Of a stretch of 64,000 nt of DNA, positions 9,628 through 22,200 are shown piece by piece. Each line of letters starts with the position of its first letter. Position 1 is the stretch's first letter. A program made the position numbers and the translations under genes. This DNA comes from Apirhabdus apintestini. Lineage in GTDB: Bacteria > Pseudomonadota > Gammaproteobacteria > Enterobacterales > Enterobacteriaceae. The DNA is taken from contig CP138906.1 in the NCBI GenBank assembly GCA_033977085.1, positions 2,914,001 through 2,978,000 on the forward strand. Direction: 5' to 3'. Below the pieces are notes generated by a model. That model ran no database searches, was not told the DNA's origin, and saw only the letters and a program-made list of their open reading frames with translations.

Positions 9628-10729
9628 TTACCTGCGTGCCTGAGCAACAGCCAGCCCAAGTTGCCACACAGCCATCGCATAATGGGTGCTGTGGTTATAT
9701 CGGGTAATAGCATAGAAATTCGGCAAGCCATACCAATACTGATAGCCAGTACCTATATCCAGGCGCAGCAGGCTAACCTGCTGATGATTCCCCGGCGATT
9801 GCTGTGGGGTCAGTCCTGCGCTTGCCAAATCGCTAATCTGATATTTGGTGTTATACCCGGTAGCCAGCCCGGGCGTTTGTCCAATCGCCTGCACGGCAAC
9901 GGCATCGCCTTTAACCCAGCCGTGCGCCTTAAAGTAATTCGCCACGCTGCCTATCGCGTCTTCTGGGTCCCATAAATTTATGTGCCCATCATGGTTAAAA
10001 TCAACGGCAAACTGCTTAAACGACGACGGCATAAACTGCCCATACCCCATAGCCCCTGCAAAAGATCCCTTTAATGCCAGCGGATCATCGCTTTCATTAC
10101 GCGCCATCAGAAGGAAAGTTTCCAGTTCCCCGGCGAAGTACGCCGCGCGGCGCGGGTAATCGAACGCCAGCGTCGCAAGCGCGTCAATAATCCGCGTTTT
10201 TCCCATCACGCGCCCCCAGCGCGTTTCTACGCCGATAATGCCGACAATAATTTCAGGCGGCACGCCGTACTGCGCCCAGGCGCGGTCTAATGCGCTTTCA
10301 TATTGATCCCAAAAGGCGACACCGTTTTGTACATTATCCGGCGTAATGAATTTAGCGCGATAGCGCAGCCACGCCCCGTTTGGCCCCGGTGGCTGCGGAG
10401 TGGTTGGCGCCTGACGATCCATCAGACGCAGCACATAATCAAGCCGCTTTGTTTGAGAGAAAATCGCATGTAGCTGCTGGCGATTAAATCCATGCTCTCT
10501 GACCATTTTATCAATGAATTTTTCCGCTTCAGGATTCAGCGCAAAATCGCCACCCAGGCGAGACTGGTTATGCTGTGGCGTCATTAAAAAACCGCCTTTG
10601 GGCGCCGCAACCAGAGCCGCCCGCCTGCGTCTCACTGCCTGAAGCCGCAGACGTCGTTTTTGGCTGGCTACTGCATGCAGAAAGCAAAAATAGCAGTGGC
10701 AAAATGGGGGTATAGCGTCGATAAAGCAT
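9628..10729 (-). CDS. mltB: lytic murein transglycosylase B, lipoprotein (one frameshift here)
   Basis: The main part matches MltB: GVPPEIIVGIIGVETRWGRV (catalytic Glu), GAMGYGQFMPSSFKQFAVDF and YWYGLPNFYAITRYNHSTHYA. A 3' to 5' reading of the upstream end gives MLYRRYTPILPLLFLLSACS, a lipoprotein signal with lipobox LSAC, in another frame joined between about 10600 and 10660. I therefore place the start at 10729. The outer-membrane-anchored enzyme cleaves peptidoglycan glycan strands to anhydro-muropeptides. Length about 366 versus 361 in E. coli. Confidence 0.93.
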
Positions 10730-10857
10730 ATGATATCCCTAAAGCTAATCGCAAAAATCAGTGGCGCATATGGTAAAACGTTAGCAGCGAATATGGAAAG
10801 GCGCACCGCTTTTTCCAAACGGCGCGCCTGTTTTAGCAAATCTGCCACCGCGACTCG

Positions 10858-13800
10858 TCATTCCGGCGCGCAGCGCTCCTCTTCTTTCATAAAGGCACGC
10901 GCTGGTTTCTGGCTCGACGCAGCGACCTTTTCTCGCATTTCCTTCCACCACGCTTCCCACAATGGTGCGATGGCGTCCCAGTGAAAACGCGCCGCGCTGC
11001 GTAAAGCCTCCTGCCGCAGTTGCTCCGGAGCATCTGAGGTTAATACTTCAATCAGCGCCTGCGCCAGCGCCTCTTCATTTCCCGGCTCCACCAGCCGACC
11101 TGCCTGGTAGTGTTCCAGCAAATCTCTCGGCCCATAATTTATGGCGAAACTCACCAGCGGCGTGCCAAAACTCAATGCCTCAAGCGCAAACAGCGAAAAA
11201 CCCTCCTGCAGAGAGCTTAGCACCGCGCAGGCGCTGTCCCGCTGCGCCCGGGCTATGTCATTGGTCACGCTGTGAATCACGATGCTGCCGGATAACCCGG
11301 CTGCCGCCACCTGTTTTTCCAGCGCATCGCGCAGCGGCCCGGCTCCCAGGTGTGCAGCTCGGCATCGGGAAGCTGGGTTAACACGCGCTTAAATGCGCGA
11401 ATTAACAACGCGTGCTGTTTTTCCGGCGCGTAGCGCGCCATATACAGCACCCGCCGGGCGCTTTTTTATCGGGCTGAGCGCGCGTCTGAAGCGTTGTAAT
11501 ATGGTGCGGTATTGCGGTAATGCGCTGCGCCGGAAATCCTTCATCGACCAGCGCATCTCGCTGCTCATGCGTAAGGACAAGAATGCGATCGCAATGCTGC
11601 GGCTGCTCGATAAGATGCGCATAAGTTTGTTTCAGGCGCCCATCCGATAGCCGGTGCGTGGAGTGCAAGGCCGTAGTTAAGGTTGCTTTGAATCTCGACT
11701 AGGGGCGTGACAGCACAAAATCACGCCACGGCGCATTCTTATCCACTAAAAATGCCACTCTGTTTCCGGTGCCAGCCCTGCCTCCAGCACCGCCGCGCAA
11801 AACTCAGAATCCTGGGTAAACGTCCGCAGTCCGGACGAGCGGGTATGCAGCGTAATATCCAGCAACCGCGCTTTTCCGTCGCTAATCTGCCAGCGTTTAC
11901 GCAGTAAAATTTGCCCTTCACTATTGATAAAATCATCGCAGCGTAAGTTATCAATGATATTCCCTGCGATGCGCGAAAGCCGCCCTGGGCCGCCCGGGCC
12001 GCGCGCCTCTGCTATTCCCAGCGGCAGTATTTGCCCGCGCGCCAGCAGCCGGTGCAATCTATCGTAGATGCTTTCCACCCGCACGCTTTCCGGCAGTTCG
12101 CCGCTGGCGCGCCAGGCCTCGGCGTTTGCCGCAAGTCCGGTGTTCCACGCTGCCGTAATAATGCGCGGCGTGATATTTAACCGGCGGGCAAAAGCGTCGC
12201 GCGACGCAGGGTCGCATTTTCAATACCGTTCCCTACCCGGCGCATATCCCCGCCTAAAAACACTAACTGCGGCTGGGTTTCCTGCGCGTCGAGCGCGCGC
12301 TGTTTTAGATATTTACTGTATGCGACATACCCGGACAAGTAGTGCTCCACATCGTCGATACGCACGCGAAACCCGTGGTGACGAATAAAAAACTGCCAAC
12401 GATTCGCGCCGGATTTTTAAAAACATCGCCAGTTCCGGCCAGAAATAACCGTTCAATAAATATCGCGCCCGAGCCTCCAGCGCGTGATAAAACGCCTCAA
12501 CGTCGAAGTCATCCAACAGATGCCGGTAAGGCGAATCCGCCAGCCGGGTTATCATGCGCTGGGCGGCCATCATAAGCTCCAGCAGCGTGGGATAAGTGGT
12601 TATTCGATTTTCAACAAAATCCAGATGATCGCGCACATTATCCAGCCCAAACCGGTAATACTCTTCTTTCGGTCGCCAGCGCGTGAGTTCATTTACGCAG
12701 TAGCTCAACCAGTGGTCATGCGCCTGCCAGTGCTTTTCTGCGATAAAGTAGCCGAACGCGCGCTCAACAATATCCAGCCAGCGCTCTTCAAGCGTCAGCG
12801 CATACAGTCTCATCAGCGCAAATGCCGCCTCGCCGTCGTAATAAATAATCCGGCGCACCTCTTTTACCCGCAGATCGGGCGAATGAAGGACGTGCACAAA
12901 GCTCCCGCTGGTAGCGTCCTGCATAAAAGCGATGCCGTGCGCCAGGCGGCGCATGTTCGGCACATAGCGCCGATCGCCGGTCAGTTCGGTATATTTGGCC
13001 AGCGCCAGAATACACACCGCGTTGCCGCCGAGTTTAATTTCATCCCCCACGTCCACCAGAAAATCGGCGCGGGTGCCGTCGGGTAGCATATGGGGCCGAA
13101 TTAGCTCTTCCGTCAGCCTCACCAGCGCCCGCTCTATCGCCGCACGCTGCGCCGGCGCCTGCGTCAGTTCCCAGCCCTCAAGTAACGCATAGGTCGAACT
13201 GGCGTGGCGCAGCGCATTATAAGAAGGAATGCGTCTGTCAAAGCAGGGAAACCAGCCGTAATAATATTCGCCGCTTTTACGCACCTGGTGCGCCAGGTAT
13301 TCAGAAGCGCTGGCAATCGCGGCGGGAAGCTGTGTTTCCTGCCAGTCAGGCACCTGTCGATACCCGGCGTGGCGCCCGGTGTGTTCAATGGGGTAAAGCC
13401 CGCTGTTATCGCAAAACAGCGCGCGGGTGGTAAAACAGCCGATTTGCTGCTGCGGCGTTTCCGGCCAGTTTAACGTCTCGCCAAAACGCATCTGACTGTA
13501 GCGCGCCAGGTTGCCCTCATTTGGCACCGCCACGCTGGAATCCCCTGATACAGCAGCGCATTCCCCTGCAGATCTTGTTCCAGCATCGCGTGATTAAAAG
13601 CGACGTCCAGCGTTAGCCCGTAATGGAAGTAATTGCGTTTCGTGGCGGCCATCCGCTGACGCAGCGCTTCCCAGCTTAATGTCTCCACGCGGTCAACAAC
13701 ATCAATACGCAGCCAGCAAATATCCCGACGCTGCCGTTTACGCCAGCGCTGCAAATGGCGCGCGCCATCAAGCCACGCGTGCGCAAAATTGCTCCCGCGG

Positions 13801-13940
13801 CCAATCAACACCGTCGCGCGCGATGCGCCGTCGCTCACGCTAAAGAAAATAACCTGAGCGGGCCAGGGAGCGGGTAAACTCTCTGGTGCATAGCGTTCTG
13901 CCTGGCGACGCGCCTGCTCCAGAAAATGGTTCAGCGGCAT
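10858..13940 (-). CDS. large GT4 glycosyltransferase, candidate adhesin-modifying enzyme (frameshifted)
   Basis: One gene of about 1,027 codons broken by several single-base shifts (near 13,500, 12,400, 12,180, 11,750, 11,700, 11,450, 11,340). Residues 1-150 are an unrecognised alpha/beta region. Residues about 150-540 are Tyr/Trp/Arg-rich and helical (GWFPCFDRRIPSYNALRHAS), like an alpha/alpha-barrel domain. The last about 450 residues are GT-B with VLSSLQEGFSLFALEALSFG and the YGPRDLL motif seen in GtfA, TarM and SdgB-type enzymes. AAGGAG precedes the ATG at 13940. It lies beside an SD-repeat adhesin locus, so I infer it glycosylates that adhesin; substrate not shown. Confidence 0.7.
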
Positions 13941-14318
13941 GAGGTCTCCTTGTTTAAAAATGGCTTGCGCGCGTTAGCGATGACGCCGGTAAAGGCGGTC
14001 TGCGCCGGCAACAGGGGCGCTAATCTGGCCCACCGGCGGTGAGCAACAGCACACTGTGCCAGCGTACAAACCCGCGTCAGCATAGTTCCACCTGTCAAAC
14101 CGACCGGCTTTCGCGCACCGCCGTCGCCCGCGCGCTGCCTACAGCTTGTCGAAGCGATGTACGCACCGAAATAATCTGGCGAAAGCGCCAGGCTCCGTTT
14201 AAAGGATGCATTTTTCCCAAAACAGAAACCGCCGCTTAAAGGCGAGTCATCAGGCCGGGAGCCGCATCGCAGATGTCCCGGGTTACCCACACACCGCGCG
14301 CCTGATAATGAGCAAGGA
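13941..14318. other. gene-free gap between glycosyltransferase and fusion-protein genes
   Basis: These 378 bases carry one open frame on the minus strand (13931-14329), but its composition is Arg/Cys-rich without domain features and it overlaps the strong ribosome site of the glycosyltransferase. I treat it as non-coding. It probably holds the promoter of the glycosyltransferase gene. Confidence 0.5.
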
Positions 14319-15529
14319 TTAACGTTCACGCAGCGCCTCTTTAACCCGGTTAAACGGCTTGATTAAGTAGTCGGCAATGGTTTTCTCACCGGTTTTGATA
14401 TCGACCGAGGCAATCATGCCGGGCGAAATATAAAAACGCCGCCCCGCTTTGTTTTGCAGATAATCATTGCCGGTACGAATAAACACCCGGTAATAGTAAT
14501 TTTCCGGTTTTACTTCATCCTGAATAGTATCCGGAGAGATGCCTTCAACCCGGCCGCTCAGCCCGCCGTAAATCGCGAAGTCATAAGCGGTAATTTTGAC
14601 CAAAGCCTCCTGACCCGGATGAATAAATGCGATATCCCGCGGCGAAATGCGCGCCTCAATCAGCAGCCGATCGTCAACCGGCACGATTTCCATTAACTCG
14701 CCGTTAGGCGGAATAACGCCGCCAATAGTGGTGACTTTGATATTTTTACGATACCGCGCACCGGCGAGCGCACCGTCATGCGATTGACCGAATCTGAACG
14801 ACCGCGAATAATTTCCGACAGGGAATTGACCTCTGCGCTGGCTTTCGCCAGCTCTTCACGCGCCTGAACGTAATATTGAGAACGAATATCGATGAGTTTC
14901 AAATCGAGATCGGATTTTTGGCGCTGCAGCCGCAAAACCTCCACCTGGCTGGACGCCCCGGAAGCCGCCAGCCTGCGGGTGATGTTTAATTCATGCGTTA
15001 CCGCCGCCAAAGACTCTTTCAGACGCGCCTCGGTATCAGTGAGCTGCGCGCGGCGCGCTTTATATAGCCGCGTCTCCGCCGCTATCAAAGCAGGCCAGGG
15101 TACCAGGCTGGAGGGGAAACTGAGCGGCAGATCGTTCACCTCCGCCTGTAAACGCGCGCTGGCCGCCAGCGACGCGCGATAGCGCGCCGCGCTTTCTCCC
15201 ACGTTCGACTCGGAACGCGTGGGATCCAGGCGCGCCACAATTTGCCCCGCTTCAACGCGCGCGCCTTCCCGCACGTTTAACTGGGTTATGACCCCGCCGT
15301 CCAGCGATTGCAGCACCTGTTCACGGGAGCTAGGGATCACTTTGCCTGTGCCGTTAGACACTTCATCCAATATACCAAACCAGGCCCATATCGCAGCCAC
15401 CGCCAGCAGCAAAAACGATGCCATGACTATCCGCGAAGAGCGCGCGGTTTCGCTGTCACCTTCTTCCTCCCAGCGCGCTTCGTCGCGCCGACGATGGCGC
15501 CCGAGCGCCTGCATCCATTCAGCTTTCAT
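14319..15529 (-). CDS. type I secretion membrane fusion protein, HlyD family (one frameshift)
   Basis: About 400 residues in two frames joined near 14,740. A single membrane segment (MASFLLLAVAAIWAWFGIL) follows a short cytoplasmic N-terminus. Then come the half-lipoyl stretch GKVIPSSREQVLQSLDGGVI, a long coiled coil, the return RSPVRGIVK and the beta-barrel end VEIVPVDDRLLIEARISPRD-like. It bridges the inner-membrane ABC exporter and the outer-membrane channel. Its ATG overlaps the last codons of the ABC gene, so the two are translationally coupled. Family certain; cargo inferred as the neighbouring adhesin. Confidence 0.9.
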
Positions 15530-17692
15530 TGGCCGCCTCCTGGCGTTCACTGGCGCCGGCGGCGCGATTCACGGCTTTTTCTTTCGGCGCATCCATTGCC
15601 AGCGCGCCGTCTTTAAGGACTAATACACGGTCCACCAATTCCAGCACCGCCGCGCGATGCGTTGCCACCACAAGAGTGCGACCTGCCAGCCACGCTTTTA
15701 ACCGCAGAATGAAATCCCGTTCCGTGTGTTCATCCAGCGACGCCGTGGGTTCGTCCAGCAGCACAATGTTGGGGTCGCGCAGCAGCATGCGCGTAAGCAA
15801 AATAGACTGTCGCTGCCCGCCGGAGAGACCCGTCCCGCCCTCCATCACCTGATGATTCAATCCCTGAGGCAGGCGCCGGATAAAATCCGCCGCGGCGCAA
15901 ACCTCAAGCGCGTGAAAGATTTCATCGTCGCTGGCCTGCGGTGCGCCCATGGTCAGATTATCTCTCAGCGTGCCGCAAAACAGGCGGGCGTTTTGCGTCA
16001 TTAATCCGATATTGCGCCGCACATCCGCCACGTCGATATGCGGCAGGCTCAGAGCATCAAGACGTAATTCCCCGCTGCTCAACGTCACACCGCCAATCAT
16101 TGCCTGCAGCAGCGTCGATTTCCCCGCGCCGTTGCGGCCAAGAACCGCCACCCGCTCGCCGGGCTGGATCTCAAGCCTGGCGATGTGCAGCGGCGGCTGC
16201 CCGCTATCCGCCCGGTACTGAAATACCGCATCATTAAATTGGTAATGACCGTAGAGCACCGCGCGGCGGACTTTTTATCCTCCGCGCCGTTTTCCACCGG
16301 CAATTTCATCAGCTCATCAAGACTCAGTTTCGCCGCTTTTACCTGCTGCCAGCGCGCCAGCACGCCGCACAGCGCGGTGATGGGCGAAATCATACGTGAG
16401 GACAGTAGCGAGGCGGCGACCATGGCCCCGGTCGTCATATTCCCTTCAATAACCTGAGGCGCGCCGATCACCACCACGCTGGCGTACACCAGATTCTGGA
16501 TAGTCATCCCCAGGCTACCAATCCCTGGGTCAGTTTACGCGTGCGCACTCCGGACTGGGCGGCAACGCGAATATCCCGATCCCACTGTTGGGTAAACCGG
16601 TTTTCTGCCTGTAACAGTTTGATATCTTCCAGTCCCTGCAAACTCTCTACCAGTACCGCGTTGCGGCGCGTGCTCTCTTCCGTGCTTTGGCGCGCAAGGG
16701 CGGCCAGTTTCTTTTGCAGCAGCAGGCCTGGGATAACCATCAGCAGCGCGGCGGCGGGCGCTATCCACGCGAGCTCGAGGCGACACAATCGCTAACACCA
16801 GTAAGAAAAGAAGAAAGAACGGCATATCGACGATGACGGAGACGGTCGTCGACGTCACCATTTCACGAATCTGCTCAAGATCGCGCACCTGGGAAATAAA
16901 GTTACCGGTAGAGCGCGGAACCGCGCTACTGCGCAGCCTGAGCGCGTGGCTAAATACGCGGTTGGAGACGCGAATATCCGCCTGCTTACCCAACAGGTCG
17001 GTGATATGGCTGCGCAGTAGCCGCAGCCCAAACGAAAACGCCACGGCGATTAATACGCCGATAAACAGCACATACAGCGTCGGGAATGACTGAGCCGGGA
17101 TCACCCTGTCGTACACCTGCATGGAAAAATAATGCCCGCCAGCGCCAGCACGTTAACAATCAGCGACGCCAGCATCACGTGCCACCACGGCTTCAGGCGG
17201 CGCAGGATCGTACGGCGCAGCCAGTCAGGATGCCAGGGCGCGCCTTCCTCACCGCTATCATCTAACTGAATTGCCGCCGGGCGAAACGCGGCGACATAGA
17301 GTATCTGCGGGAGTAGCGCGCTAAACGCTAGCGTATTGATCAGCGCATTATCGCGCATCAGGCGCACGCCCACGCTATCCTCACCGTCATAGCTTTCAAT
17401 GATACCGACCTGACCATCGGTAAACTGCACGACAAGCGGCAGACGCCAGAGGGATAAATCGCCGTGCTCGCCGGCAAGGATTCCGCCGCGCAGGCCCGCT
17501 AAGCGCGACAGATTGCTTAGCGCCTCGTCCAGCGTTTTATCCTGCTGCCAGCGCGCGGCAGCTTCCAGCGTTCCGGCGGAATAATCGAGCTCGATAGCGG
17601 CGGGCAAGATGCGCCAGTGCCGCAACCCAGGGAACCAGAGCGCCCGCCGTCACAACGGCGCTCTGCGCAGGAGCGTTATCCTGAGAAGTCAT
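15519..17692 (-). CDS. type I secretion ABC exporter with C39-like domain (frameshifted)
   Basis: About 723 residues restored from five frames. The N-terminal about 130 residues have the fold pattern of a C39 peptidase domain, but its start (ALVPWVAALAHLARRY) has no catalytic Cys, as in LapB/HlyB exporters that do not cut their cargo. Then come the transmembrane domain (QVYDRVIPAQSFPTLYVLFI) and an NBD with Walker A GRNGAGKSTLLQ, signature LSGGQRQ and Walker B IVLLDEP. The ATG overlaps the TGA of the outer-membrane gene. It powers export of the repeat adhesin. Confidence 0.9.
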
Positions 17693-19140
17693 GGCTGAAC
17701 CTCCACGCCCTGAATGGCGTGCCTATCGAGCGCGAATGCGGTACGCATCCTTCCCGTGTTGTACAGGCAGTCCAACTGCAGCGTACGCAGTCGGGTCTCG
17801 GTTTGCTGCAGGGTAAAGCGGGTCTGATAGATTTCCTGCTCAACGTTCAATACGTCCAGCAGCGGCCGCGATCCAAGTTCCAGATACTGCATTTGATACG
17901 GCTCGCGCGTTTCTTCACCGAGGCTGCGCTGGCGGCGCTGGATTTGCAGCGCCTGCTGCAGGCCTGTCGCTTCATCCCGCGCCTCATGTAATTGCTGACG
18001 CGCCTTAAGCTGGGCCGATTTTACGCCGGCGCTTGCTGCTTCCAGGCTATGACGGGCGGCATCGCGAGAGGCAGACAGCCCGCCGCCCTGGTAGAGCGGC
18101 ATTTTGACGCGTACCCACGCGGAATACTGAGTCCTGTCCAGCGTCCGGCTATTTGCGTATCGGTTATTAAGGTAGTGCGTGACTTCCGGCTCCAGCGAGA
18201 TAGTAGGCAGCATTTGTGCATTGGCGTTATCCAGCTGCGCGGAAGCCTGGTTCGCCTGCGCCCAGGCAGCAAGAACGGATGGCACCAGGCGATCGTCTAC
18301 TTTATCGGTCTGACAGGCATTCAGCAGTCCAGACGGAAAATCATTGCTGATATCGCCAACGCTCTGCCAGCCAAGCCAGGTGGCGAGAGACGCGCGCCAG
18401 CGATCGAGGCTTGCCTGGTATTGGGTTAACGTGGCCTGTGCGCCTTCGATACGGGTCTGCGTTTGCACCACATCAGATCGCGGCTGGCGCCTTCGCTATT
18501 ACGCATATTAGCCAGCCCGGCGATGTGATTCAGCGCCTCAAGCTGCTGGCGCGAGATATCGACCAGCTGCTGGTAGCCCTGAACCTGCACCAGCGCCGCC
18601 GCCGCATCGTGAGCCACCATATCGATACTGACTAATACATTGGCCTGCTGCTGTGCGACTGCGGCATTAGCCCTCGCGCACGGAACTGGCCACTTTGCCG
18701 AAATCATAAAGCATTTGAGAAAGCGACAGCACTAGAGACGGGCTGTAGCCGTGATCGGAATAGGAGTTGGTAATTCCGCTATCAAAGCCGCCGTTGACCT
18801 GAGGGTAATATTTGGCCTCGGCGATATTAACCTTTTCCGCTTCGGCAAAAAGTTTACCCACTTCGGCGCCGATATCAGGATGCCAGCGCACCGCGCGCTG
18901 AACCGCCCGGTTAATATCCAGCATGCCCGTCGGCGGTGCGAGAGTATCGCCGCCGTCGCTGCCGGTCAGGCTGGGAAGTGCGGATTGCTGCGCCAGGTTT
19001 TGTGCGCTGATAGATGTACCCGTTGTTGCTGATTCCGCCGCGAATGCCGGCGTAATACCCGTAATGCTATAGGCCGCGATCAACACCAGCGGCACGATAA
19101 GGCAATGAACTCCGGGTTTGCCCGGAATGTGCTGTTTCAT
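17689..19140 (-). CDS. TolC-family outer-membrane channel of the type I system (frameshifted)
   Basis: About 483 residues in three frames. It starts with a signal peptide (IVPLVLIAAYSITGITPAFA) and then has TolC-type duplicated helical repeats: MLDINRAVQRAVRWHPDIGA, AEAKYYPQVNGGFDSGITNS, and in the second half QASAQLDNANAQMLPTISLE and VEQEIYQTRFTLQQTETRLR. Its TGA overlaps the ATG of the ABC gene (ATGA). A dedicated TolC homologue in the operon is typical of LapE/BapB-type adhesin secretion. The function as outer-membrane exit duct follows from family and context. Confidence 0.9.
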
Positions 19141-19257
19141 AGGTAATCCTGCGCGTCTTTATGCGACGACTATTGTTATGTTTACCTCTCAGGCGGCGGT
19201 CAAAAGCAATTGCCCTATAAAATGTTCCGCGCCCGCACTACTCCTTTATGCCAATAT

Positions 19258-19283
19258 CCGGCACATCCCTGTGCCGGTTTTTT
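19258..19283. terminator. hairpin between adhesin and secretion genes
   Basis: CCGGCACA/TGTGCCGG is a perfect 8-bp stem with a TCCC loop and six T on the plus strand. The adhesin is on the minus strand, where the T run lies before the stem, so it is not a good terminator for it. It may act as an mRNA 3' stabiliser or attenuator between the adhesin and the secretion genes. Confidence 0.5.
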
Positions 19284-19285
19284 AC

Positions 19286-22200
19286 TTACCCAATATCTTG
19301 TGCATTATGGTGCTGCAACAATTCCTCCAGCGTTGCGTGCGTGTCCTCCAGCGTAATTAGCTGCGTTGAGTGATACTTACTCCCCTCACCGTCGCGGTCG
19401 ATGGAGACAACGGTGTCACCATTTTTGTAACTGACCGAGAGGTAATCACCCACATCACTGCTGGCGTTAAACCCGGAGAGCAGGCTGTTAACGTCAATGT
19501 GATCGCCCTGTGCCGCGGAGAAATCGGTCCAGATATTGCCGGTACCGTTACCGCCGGTCGCATCGCTGGCGTTGAGCAGATGGAACATCACCGTATCGCC
19601 CGACGCCCCTAACGTGTAGGTATCGTCATAGGCCGTACTGGTCGCGATATCCGCCTGCGCGCCGCCTTTGATAGCCAGATGCATATCAACGGTCAGGGTC
19701 GCATCCGCCGTGGCACCGCCGCGCGCGGCCAGATGATAGTCAAACGTCTCTTTACTGGTGATAGAGGCGGTATCAACGCCGCTATTTAAAGAGTAGTTGT
19801 AACTACCGTCATTGTGCAGCGTCAGCACGCCGTACTTACCATTGATCGTCACGGAGTCAGGGCCGCTGGTGTGCGACAGCGTATGCGCATGACCGCTCGC
19901 ATCGTTGATGGAAAGCGTGGTGTAAAGTGACCCAACATTATCTGCAGTGCCGTGCGAGCCGCTGCCGTCCAGGATATTGCCGTTAACGTGTACGCCAGCG
20001 CCGGTATGGAAGCTATCCAGATCCACTTCCTTCCCGCTAATGGCTGAGGTAATGGTTATCGTGGAGACAGAAAGCGCGCCCACTTTGCCCTGCAGCGTCA
20101 TGGTGTAAGTCCCTTCATGCAGCGTCAGGCCGTCCAGTGAAATTGTTGGATTGCTGCCCAACAGTGAACTGCCATTTACGGTTGCCGTTTTCAGTACGGT
20201 GCCGTTTGCATCCATGATGCTATAGATAACGCTGATACCCGTTAGCGCCGCACCTGAGATATTGAACCCAAGGTGCACATCTTTCAGGACCGTGCCATCC
20301 GCGACGTCAAAGTGGGTGCTAACTACCGAGCTGCTGGTCGCACTCAGCAGTGCTGACTTCCAGCTTTAGGTAGAGCCGGTTTCGTCATAATCTTCCACCA
20401 CCTGATCGGCGTTCGCGGCCAGATTAACCACATCGTCTGCTGCACTGACGCCGTGTACGGCAACGTCAATATTCAACTTCGCGCTGCTGGAAGCCCCATT
20501 CACACCGGTAATGATGTAGGTAAAGCTTTCAGGCCCGGTTATCGACGACGGCGGAATCCCTGGTGAAGCGCATAGGTATAGTTGCCATGTGCATCAATAG
20601 TGAGCGTGCCGTATTTACCTTCGATTTCCGTGGTGCCGCTACGGGCGATAGCCACATCGTTTACTTTGGTTACCAGACTTCCTGCCGGACCATTATCAGC
20701 CCCGTGTCCGGTGTCATCGCCGTTAATCAGATTACCGTTAACGTGGCCCGCTTCGGTTTGAACGGCGTGAGTGACATCCGATAGCATATGCAGCGTATAT
20801 CCAGTCGCGACTGATACTCCGCCATCCGCCTGCAGCAGGAAGATGTAATTGCCCGCAGGCAGCGTCAGTGTCAATGCGTCAGATTTACCGCCCAGCAGCG
20901 GTACGCGCAGCCAGTTATCCACAAACTTATACTGTTCGTAGTGCCCGGTTTCAGCGTTGTATTGATAGATATACAGATCAAAGGTGGAAGCCACCGACAC
21001 GCCGCCCGCCGTTGCCTGAATCGTCACGGTTCTAACAGAATCATCCGCCACAGAGAGCTGCGCCTGGTTTTGCAGATCCAGCAGGCTGGCATCCAGTACT
21101 TCGCCAAGCCCAATGTTCGCCAGTAGAATGCCCGTCTTCGCCGAGGCGCCGTGATCGATATCCTCAACGGTAGTACCCACATTCAATTGAGCGTGATCGT
21201 CCACGGCTTTCAGGTCCGGAATACCGGGGTTGACGGTTAATGTCGCCGAGCTCGGTTGATCCGTTAGGCGCGGTAAGCGTATAGGTAAAGTTCTCGTTTT
21301 CCTTGAGATCTGACGGTGACAGCCCATCGCGCAAGGTGTAGGTATAATTCCCCTCGGAATCGATAGACAGCGTGCCGTACTTACCTTCAATTTCGGTATG
21401 CCCCTCACTCGCCACGGCCACGCCATTCACATGGCTTATCACGGTACCTTGCGGCGCGGTATCCGCTCCGTGGGTTTCATCGCCGGCGACAACATTGCCG
21501 GTGGCTGAAGTTTCCGTGGTATGAACCGTCGTGGTCACGTCAGATTTCACGTTTAGGGTATAACCGGTTAATACGGACAGGCCGTTATCCGCTTGTAGCA
21601 GGAAGACATAATCCCCTGCGGCAGCGTCAACGTCAGCTCATCCGACCGCCCGCCCAGCAACGGCAGGTTCAGCCAGTTATCCACCACCTTATATTGCTCA
21701 TACTGCCCGGTCGAAGCGTTGTACTGATAGATATACAGGTCAAAAGTGGATGCAACGGCTAGTCCACCTGCGTTGGCCTGGATAGTCACCGTGCGCGTGG
21801 CGTCATTGCCTACCGACATCTGGACCTGATTTTGTAGATCAATCAGCGAGACATCCAGCACATCGCCCAGCCCAACGTTCGCCAGTAACACCCCGGTGGC
21901 AGAAGACGCGCCGTTATCCGTTTCTGTCGTCGTGGTATTCACTTCCAGTGAGATGTTGTCATCCACGGCAATCGGCGCATCGGCGTCCGCATCCGAATCG
22001 GCATCGCTGTCCGCATCTGCATCGCTGTCTGCATCCGCATCGCTGTCGGCGTCTGCGTCGCTATCGGCGTCAGAATCGCTGTCCGCATCCGCATCACTAT
22101 CGGCGTCCGAGTCGCTGTCCGCGTCTGCGTCACTGTCAGAATCTGAGTCGCTGTCCGCATCCGCATCGCTGTCTGAGTCTGAGTCGCTGTCCGCATCCGC

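Noticed and set aside
12484..13086. 200-codon plus-strand frame
   Set aside because: Antisense to the glycosyltransferase gene, whose own frame is better supported.
13931..14329. 132-codon minus-strand frame between secretion and glycosyltransferase genes
   Set aside because: Composition is not protein-like and it covers the ribosome site of the next gene.
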